Source of the DNA: Paramecium pentaurelia
Lineage: Eukaryota > Ciliophora > Oligohymenophorea > Peniculida > Parameciidae
Direction of reading: 5' to 3'
Assembly (NCBI GenBank): GCA_905183005.1
Contig: CAJJDO010000003.1
Location: 515,573 to 579,572 of the forward strand
DNA: 64,000 bases
Below are positions 56,291-64,000 of the stretch, in pieces (position 1 is the first letter of the stretch; the number at the start of each line of letters is the position of its first letter). A program made the translations under genes and the position numbers. Under the pieces are notes generated by a model that saw only the letters and a list, made by a program, of their open reading frames with translations, did not search any database and was not told the DNA's origin.

Positions 56291-59200
56291 ATGTAGTCAA
56301 CTTTAAGTAAAATTAGTTTCATGGCTGAAAAAGCAATGATGGAATTATAAATGCAGCCATTGATAACTTGGAATCCTGGTTCCTTAAACACTTTAAAATT
56401 TGTATTATATTGCTCTAACAGATATTAGATAGATTAAAATCATGTGTTGAGGAGGTGAGTTTCAATTTGATAAGTAAGGATCTTAATTCTGAAGCATCAT
56501 TATTATAAAAATTATCTACAAATTATACTCTAGTATTTGATAAAGTGCTTGAAATTAATTCACGAAAAATAGTTAATCCTCCTGAATTACCTATTGAATA
56601 TTGTTAAAAATAAACAAATTCTACAAAAAATATATTGGGGGGAACTGAAGTTTAGAATTTTAGTAATTAAATTTCTACATCATTTAGAGATTTATTCTTA
56701 GTAACAGCAGGAGTTTATGGATGCTGAATAAACTTTTAAAATGAATAAATAAAAGATCTTTAGGAAAATGGAAAATAAAAGTACAAGTACTAGTGATGAT
56801 GCTATGGTTAAGTTGCTTTAAGGGAATATATAATATGAAACAGAAAAGGAATTATTAAGGATACAAGAAGAAAATGAAGCTAATTTAATTGATTTAAGAA
56901 AACAATTAAAGTAAAAAGGAATGTGGTCGGAAATCACTAATAGTCATGCTATTTAAAAATTGAGTGATCTGAATAGACACATGGAAAGAGAAACCTTCAA
57001 GAATGATTTATACATAACTGATTAAATTAAAAAGGCAAATGAGATTAAAGATGAAGAAGATTTTGATATAAAAAAAGAAGTCAAAGATAAGATATTGATG
57101 GTTTAAAGAAAAATAGCTGAAAGAATAATGAGAGCAGCAGATAGAAAGATTCGACTTGAATATGATTCATTTGTGATAAAGAGAACATAAGGTATATTAG
57201 TAAAAAAGAATAAAACCTAAAATTTTTAAAGAATTGAAGAATTAGAGAAATTAATAAAGGATAAGAATGAATAAATAGTTGAAAAGGAAGCCAAAATTAA
57301 TTAATTATTTTAAAAATTTGAAGAATAAGAGAAGAAATTTGCAAGTTTGTTAAAATAGATTGATAATTATAAAGTAACTTAAAAATTAGAAGTATGTAAT
57401 ACTATAGTATCTAAAAATGGAAAGAAAACAGATGTTGAAATATAGGTTTCAATGATGGATCCAAGAGTTGAATTATTTGAATTGAAACTATCAGAAATGA
57501 TATAGGAAAATGATGAAATGAAAGAAGAATTAAAATTATTACATAAAAAGGCTTTGGAAGATAAGATTGAAAGTTTAAATGGACCAAAATAAATAGAAGA
57601 AGTTTTATTATTATTAATCTAAAGTGATTTATCACCTGATAATAAAATAATATCACTTAATACTCTATTATAATATATAAAAGATAATTCAGCTGAAGAT
57701 ATTTCAAGATTGGCACCAAATGAATTGTATCGTATTGTGAGGTCCAAATTAAAATTAAATTGTGAATCTCCATTAGAGAAACTTGATGAATTATCTGGAG
57801 ATGAAGATGAAAGTTATGAATAGTAATCAATTACTAAGAAAAGAAATATAAATAAAAAGAAAAGAATAAGTCATATAGAAAAACCATTTAATGCCTTGAT
57901 ACAAGAATAAATAAATCTTGATAAAATTGTTACATAAAGAAGATTGGCCTAATCAGAAACAGACGATGAATCAAATAAAAAATAGAAAAAATAACTATTC
58001 TAATTAAATTAAATAGAAACTAGTGTTCATAAATTAATTGAATAAGTCAGTAGTCCAAAATCTTCAAATAGATCAAATATAACATTTAGATAAAAGGAGG
58101 GTTATTTAAAGTCTAATAAAAATAATAGTGCAGTAAACAATGAAAGTTCTAAAAAAGATTAAAATTCTTCCTCTGGATAATTTGGAATCTAAAACAACAG
58201 ACCAACACTTACTTAATTAGAAACCAAAAGTAATAAATAATCATTTTCTAATTTCTCTTCTAAAGAATTAAATAATTAAAAAGGAGAAAATCAACTTAAA
58301 AAAATCATCTTTAATTGATTAAAGTGATATAGAATGTGATTTTTACAAATAAAATAAAACTAAAGATATTGGAATACAAGTATCATTCAAATAGGAAGAT
58401 AAAATTATTCAATAAAAATATATTGAAACTATTATTTAATAGCCTTAATAATAATAAAAAGAAAAATAACATCTAGAAGAATAAATAAAAAAGCTAAATG
58501 ATTCCTAAATTTATAGAGCCAAAGCTGAGTCAATTTCACAGAAGACTACTTAAACAGATGATTTCTTTTTATGGAATCTTTTTTAGAAAATGGCTGGTGA
58601 TCTTGGACTTTCAGAAGATTAATTAAAAAGACTTGAAACTGTATTTTTAAATGAATAATAATTTATTCATTTTTATGAGAAGAATTCATCTTAAAAATAA
58701 ATATCTCGTACTTCGACAATCTAAATTGATACTTTAGGAGATTATAAAAGAGATAGTTTATAAAATTTAGATAAAAGTATAGGCATAAGAAATTCGATAA
58801 AACTAAAAACGGGTAGGTAATAAAATATTTATACAAATAATGATTTACTAGAAAATTATTCATATTAATAAAATAAAATAGGAGATGAGGAATTATTTAA
58901 GAATTAAAAACATAACCAACTTCATTGTATTCACCAGTTATTAGTAGACAATAAAGTTAAATTGTATTATCAGGAACTTAAAATTAAAATAATCAAAATG
59001 GATTAATCAATTAGGGTTGGAGTCCAAATGAAATAGGAAATGGGTTCAGTTCAAATAGTCCCATAAATCCAAATTCAATTTAAGGTATGAGAAGTATTTG
59101 TCAACTTATAAACACTGGAGATAATGTTCATATCATTACCTATGGAACTGTATCTCCATCTGATTAGATGAATAAAAATAAACATAGAACTACTTCATCA

Positions 59201-59725
59201 AATTAAAAACTTTTAGATGATATGTTAAAATCGAAAACTTAAATTGTAAAATCACCAGATTAATAATAAAAAGAATAAATTGAGTAAAAATTGTTTTTTT
59301 CTGTCTTTGGTCATGAACCACAAAATGATGAACAGTTCGATTTAGAAGTTCTTAGAAATAATATAGGGAAACCTTTGGAAATAATATAGGATCATTTGAA
59401 AGAAGAATCCATCAAAAAAGTATTTACTCAATTTGCTTAAAAAGAGAAAAATGAATGGAAAGATAAAATTTTTTTGGTTATTTCGAATTATTGTAATAAG
59501 AGTGTTCAAACAATCACTTATTTTGATTTCAAAAAGTATTATGAAAATTTTATGAGAGTAATAATACCAAAGTATATTTAGGTACATAAAAGATGTGGTG
59601 ATGAATGCATACATATTTAGAGGTTTTTAGCTAGAATTGGATTTGGATTTGTTAGTAAAAGAAAAATCTTAAATTTGTCCAAATAAAGTGTATCTCCATT
59701 TGAATAATTACCTAAACTTAAATGA
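56291..59725 (+). CDS. Large coiled-coil protein interrupted by two homopolymer frameshifts, ~1,129 aa
   Basis: Introns at 56402-56421 (CAG end) and ~56661-56685 leave 1,130 codons if two compensating one-base shifts are allowed: one A too many in the A7 run 58298-58304 and one too few in the A5 run 58906-58910. Residues ~120-450 are coiled coil (EKELLRIQEENEANLIDLRK, IEELEKLIKDKNEQIVEKEA). The centre is a Ser/Asn/Gln/Lys-rich linker. The C-terminal ~140 residues form a compact region (LVISNYCNKSVQTITYFDFK, ARIGFGFVSKRK). Not recognised; a cortical or ciliary scaffold is plausible. Read literally, the frame ends at a TGA near 58316. Confidence 0.6.
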
Positions 59726-59766
59726 ATATTAATAAAAATAATTTTAATATAAATATACTTATATCT

Positions 59767-60332
59767 ATGGGAAGAAAAAATAGAGACCTATCTTATTTGA
59801 AACCTTTTTGTTTTTACTGTGATAAAACATTTAAAAATGAAGTGTACTTGCATTAGCATTAAAAAGCCAAGCATTTTACATGCTAGAGATGCTTCAAGAA
59901 GTTTTCCTCTTGTGATTCATTAAAAAATCATGTAGAATCAGCTCACCATGAAGTTTTGACTAAGTTTAAAAGGATTATATTTATTTTAGAATACCCAATG
60001 CCACTGGTGATAGAAGTGATATTAAAAATAAAATTTTTGGGATGTAAGGAGTACCAAGAGTAGAAATTGAAAAGAGAATAAGAAAAGGAGCAGAAGAATA
60101 TTGGACCAAAATATTAAGTGCTCAATATTAACTAAGAAGAAAAGAAAATAAATAAAGAATGAAATAAAATAGGGAAATAAGTAAAAAAGAAAATTAATAA
60201 GATGTTAAAATAGATGTAAGATTTATATTATATTATTAGAATGAAAAAGAAGAAATTGAATAACATGAATACAATCCAGAAGCAAAACCTATTAGTTTTG
60301 ATCTTGATTATGAGTAATTGCAAAAACAATGA
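59767..60332 (+). CDS. BuGZ/ZNF207-like two-zinc-finger protein, 171 aa
   Basis: Introns of 26 and 24 nt give 172 codons. MGRKNRDLSYLKPFCFYCDK and LHQHQKAKHFTCQRCFKKFS, then SLKNHVESAHHEVL, make two C2H2 fingers with the same order and linker as BuGZ. The trailing IPNATGDRSDIKNKIFGMQG segment matches the region after the fingers in ZNF207. In animals BuGZ binds microtubules and Bub3 and supports spindle assembly. This copy stops after ~85 more charged residues and lacks the long Pro-rich and GLEBS part, so Bub3 binding is not evident. Confidence 0.85.
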
Positions 60333-60406
60333 TGTATTATATACCTCATCCAGCAATATTATACTCAATATATAAAGTTAACTATTTAAAGCAGTAATAT
60401 TAAAAA

Positions 60407-61534
60407 TCAATCTAAAATTAGTTAAAGTTTTCTAAGGGTTTTCTCATTTTCTTTTTTATTTTAATAAACTCTCTCTAAATCTGGAATTAGATCCTTTATT
60501 AATTCTTTATTTGTTTATTTTAATAATGCTAAAAGACATAGGGTTTGTTATTCATATTAAAAGTTTTCTAAAAGTATCTTTAAATTATTAATGATTTCAA
60601 ATTCTTTTATTATGTCCATGAATTGTGAGCTCTAGCATTTAAATAGCATTGCATAATGTAAAAGTATGATTTATTTTTGATGCATTTAGGAATTCTGAAT
60701 AATTATGATTTAATTGATTATATCTTTATTTTAAAGAATAGTTTCTACATAATATTAAGCATAATAATAAAGTATTCTTAAGGTGTATTTCTATCTACAA
60801 GATATTTATAAATATTTTGCACAAAACTAAATAAATTGACTCTTATGTAGAATCTATACAAATTTTACATAGTCATTAATAAGATAATACATTATTTTTA
60901 ATATGATATTATCAATACCTTTATTCAAATTATTGCAACATAATTCCATTAATTCATTTTAGATGAATGTAACTTTTGTCAAAGCATAGAATCCATGAAA
61001 ACATTCCTATTAAATTTTAAGTACATCAGGGTATTTCTTTTAGTACATCCAAAAGATATTAAAAAGTTTTTCTCTCTCAATTATATTACCTTCCTCATTT
61101 TGAGAATCTCTCTTAAATTTGGCTAACACACTTAAAAACCATAACCTAAGAGATAGATCTTCAAGATTCTTGTATCTATGAACTTCATCAATCATGTATT
61201 CGATAATCTTCAATTCTAAAACTTCTTCTTAAACCAATTTTTCACTGCATAAATTACCCAATCCAATAATTGCATTTGTTTTTTCTTTTGATTACAATAA
61301 TTCATAAAAAAACTATATTCCTCCAATTTAAATCAAATCTAATGTTTGTTCTTTTGATCCTGCAGTTGCATCTGTAAGTCGATTGATTGATTCCTAATCA
61401 TTATTATTTAATAAATCAAGCATCATTTCTTTTGATAATTAAGGTATTCTTTTTTCTTTAAATATTTTTTCTATTTCATTTCGTCTTATTTTTAATGAAA
61501 AACATTCTCTTTTTTAGTGTAGCAAACTATTCAT
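60407..61534 (-). CDS. Importin-alpha-like armadillo-repeat protein, 375 aa
   Basis: Open minus frame of 376 codons. The N-terminal ~50 residues are basic like an importin-beta-binding domain (IRRNEIEKIFKEKRIPQLSK). Helical repeats follow with arm-like signatures (IQIGGIQFFYELLQSKEK, TNAIIGLGNLCSEKLVQEEV). At 375 aa it is shorter than typical importin alpha (~520 aa), and the NLS-binding Trp/Asn ladder is not obvious. It may be a reduced or divergent karyopherin. It ends in LIPDLERVYQNKKENEKTLR. Confidence 0.6.
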
Positions 61535-62957
61535 TTGGTTAAATTTTAATTAAAATTAACTAAATAAAAGTGGTAATTATTAAATTAAAACAATAATATT
61601 TATTATGTTTATAAATATATCATCATTTTTTTTTCTATATTTTTCTACTCAACAAGATTTCATTAGATAGATTCATTAGAGTCTTTTAAATATTAAATAT
61701 AATATATTTTGTAGAATTCAATTTTATATTTTATAATATGGTTTAGTTATTTTTGCTTAAAAATATTAAAATATTGAAATCTATAATGAACTTCTCATAA
61801 TTCAATAGTTTTCTAATTTTTGTTCATATAATTAATTTTAGATTTGAGTATTCTAATTTAATTGTTTAATATAAGACTGAACATTAGGAACTTTATTTTT
61901 CCGTATAAGGATGAATTCTAGTAAAAGAAACCTTTAATTATTTCTTTAAAGTCAAGGGAAAGAATTAGTGAAAGTATGATAAATTTATTCAATACATATT
62001 TTTACCTCTAAAAAGATTTTTGATTCATGCTTTCTATTGGAGTTGAGATCCTATCCCAATATAAGAAATGATGAAGGTAAAGGAAGGAGATTAAATCAAT
62101 GAGAAGATTAATTTAAATGCAGATAAGAGTGGTAAGGAAGTAAAAATCTGTCACTATTTAAGAAAATTATAAGAAAGTACTTCCTAAGTTCTTGAACTTT
62201 GAATGATATTTCTTTTAATATTGTTATAAGTTTTCTTAAAATAGAAGAAAAAATTTTAATTTAATTATTTATGAATTCAAGCTTAAACTTTTATCTTATA
62301 AATATATTATTATTTCAATTTTTTAACTTTAATCAGAATAAAAATTTACAACTATTCAATCCTATATTCTAATTAAAACTTCTACTTTCTAAATTCACAA
62401 ACCTTAAGGCTGCTATATTCTTCTAAGCAGCCATAAGATTACATTCAAAAATATGATTCAAACGGAAATTCAATTATTAATAATTTTGATTGAACTCCCT
62501 ATAATATAGTAATTAAATTAAGAAAATTAAAAAATTTAATTGAAGTTTTATTTGTTGCCAAGAGTTATCATCAAGATTGAGATTGGATTCACAATAATTA
62601 TATTTAAAATAAAATTTAAAGAGATATTGCTTATCGTAGTTGAGTTATGAATCTAACCTAATGTTGTTTAATACATATATTTAAAATTAGTTAATATATA
62701 ATTAATATATATATATGTAGAAAAAATGAAAATCTCATATCAACAGTTCATTATAAATAACTCAATTTCAAAAAAAATATGAAAAAGATAAGCTTAAATG
62801 AAAGAATTAGAACCTTAATCGAGCTTTACAATAAAATCTTAATTGCTGATAATGGTATATTTTATTATTCTTTAACCTCAGATGGTTAATAATAAAATTT
62901 CATGGTCTTCTTTAAATTAAATATTTCAATTTATCTGTATCAGATCCTTGAATACTT
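61535..62957. other. Gene-poor 1.4 kb
   Basis: AT-rich, between the start of one minus gene and the end of another. A 44-codon + ORF (62068-62202, MMKVKEGDQINEKINLNADK) has good composition but no recognisable family and no visible continuation. A second ORF starting near 62779 overlaps the RagA 3' end and looks like its antisense shadow. Otherwise nothing that I can support. Confidence 0.4.
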
Positions 62958-63962
62958 TCAAATAATTTTTAAGCCTTTAATAAATTTAAATTATACATGA
63001 TGAACGTTGTGTGAAATAGCAGCTGGATAAATTGATGGATCAGTGTAAGCCAACATTATAAATGTGTTTTCTGTAAATTCATCTATATAGACAGTAAATT
63101 TCTCTGATTTTACTGTTATTGATTATATATTTGCTTATGTTTTCATACAAGTCAACTTAAATTGCTTTATTATATTAGATAATCTCTCATATTTTTAGAT
63201 ATCTATATTATTAAATCTGATAAATACCTTTTTTCTCAGTTGTTTCTTAAATATCAATAATCAAGAAAGTTGATTTTTCAAATAACACAACTTCCTCACA
63301 ACTACAAGTTTGGCAAAAGGCTTTCAAACTCTCCTTTATAACATTTATATTAGGTATCAATTTTTGAACAATCTAAGACCAAGCCTTAAAGAGAGTTTCA
63401 TCCCAAATAGAAGTTGGAAACACATCTTTAATTTCAATATTTAAGCCATCTGCTCTTTGAATAATCTCTTTGTATTTTCGCTAAGAATATAAAATGTGAT
63501 AATACTTCAAATACAATTTTTCTTTCTGATTCTTTTATTTTATCAAATTTGTGAATCAAAACAAATACAATAGCTCCAGAAGAATATTCTGATAAATATG
63601 TTACTATAGTTTTAAAATCATTCAATTCCTTAATGAATAGATCTCCTTCTTTATCAACATCAAACATGTATATCAAAACTTCAACATTAGAAAATATTGT
63701 AGATTTCTATGTAGTGAAATACTCTTATAATAGTTTATCCTCAAAATAAACTAAATCTTATTACTTGTCCACCGCAATCCAAAAAATTTAGCTTAATATC
63801 CAAAAATTTAAATAAATTTTGATTTACATCTACAGTTAATCCAATTTACATAACTTAATTTGGAGGGGTATTTGCAAAAATAATTGAATGCATTGAAGAT
63901 TTACCCACTTTATGTTAACCCATAAGTAACATTTTCTTCATTTTATTTTCGTTTTAACTCAT
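62958..63962 (-). CDS. RRAGA: RagA/Gtr1-type GTPase, 309 aa
   Basis: Three 25-nt introns give 310 codons. P-loop GQHKVGKSSMHSIIFANTPP, switch region LGLTVDVNQ-like, NFLDCGGQDKLLQEYFTTQK (the Rag-specific CGGQ), VEVLIYMFDVDKE and the IHKFDK nucleotide motif are all present. The C-terminal half is the roadblock-type dimerisation domain (SCEEVVLFEKSTFLIIDI). RagA pairs with RagC/D to place TORC1 on lysosomal membranes in response to amino acids. The first intron (63740-63764), in DCGGQ|DKL, must end in GAG. No N-terminal extension; the gene is complete at the window edge. Confidence 0.93.
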
Positions 63963-64000
63963 TTTAAATCAATAACGATAAAAATTATAAAACATTATTA

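Noticed and set aside
57411..59614. Several minus-strand ORFs rich in Phe/Ile/Leu (57411-57656, 58663-58863, 59342-59614)
   Set aside because: All lie opposite the large coiled-coil gene and have the composition of antisense Gln/Lys/Glu codons.
1..64000. Transposons, IS elements, CRISPR arrays or prophage genes
   Set aside because: No transposase, integrase or array-like repeats seen; the only substantial repeat is the 388-bp inverted pair, which encodes nothing but tRNA-Cys.

Overview
The window is somatic (macronuclear-type) DNA of a ciliate, almost certainly Paramecium. TAA and TAG occur in frame throughout conserved proteins where Gln is expected, and only TGA ends genes. Introns are tiny (19-31 nt, 5' GTA or GTT), the DNA is very AT-rich, genes are packed on both strands with gaps often below 50 nt, and one gene encodes a trichocyst matrix protein. 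All coding calls use the ciliate code (TAA/TAG = Gln). Introns were placed by hand, and for most genes I checked that the spliced length is divisible by three.

Layout. 0.6-2.55 kb: three small minus-strand hypothetical genes. 2.57-5.03 kb: an F-BAR-like protein with 48 consecutive Gln. 5.1-6.9 kb: ribophorin II-like OST subunit. 7.3-8.0 kb: a broken gene. 8.0-11.2 kb: proteasome beta-2, a J-domain protein and a following ORF that may be fused to it. 11.65-14.0 kb: a myristoylation-motif/EF-hand/PH/CaMK-like kinase. 14.3-18.4 kb: two small genes, an HP1-like protein and two Gln-rich/coiled-coil proteins. 18.4-23.1 kb: CK1-like kinase, a catalytically dead USP-like protein and a MAP kinase. 24.4-28.9 kb: dynein light chain, a nitrilase-fold NTA1-like amidase and three unknown proteins. 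29.3-31.5 kb: ribosomal protein eS30, two doubtful ORFs and an unusual aquaporin. 31.6-35.8 kb: a Trm3/TARBP1-like 2'-O-methyltransferase.

36.2-40.2 kb is the most unusual part: a 388-bp, nearly perfect inverted repeat. Each arm carries a complete tRNA-Cys(GCA), and the arms enclose one asparagine synthetase gene. 40.2-47.1 kb: two small genes, a trichocyst matrix protein and an XMAP215-type TOG protein with 21 Gln. 47.3-52.8 kb: small genes, a homologue of human C11orf65/MFI and an RCC1-repeat protein. 53.2-59.7 kb: a membrane protein with a degenerate histidine-kinase-like tail, a small gene and a large coiled-coil protein broken by two homopolymer frameshifts. 59.8-64 kb: BuGZ/ZNF207-like zinc finger, importin-alpha-like protein and RagA/Gtr1 GTPase.

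There is no operon logic. These are individually transcribed housekeeping, signalling and cytoskeletal genes, many in divergent pairs that must share very short promoters. I found no viral, CRISPR or transposase genes. Besides the inverted repeat, the points of most interest are introns ending in AAG, CAG or GAG instead of TAG, and several proteins that keep a fold but have lost the expected catalytic or selectivity residues.
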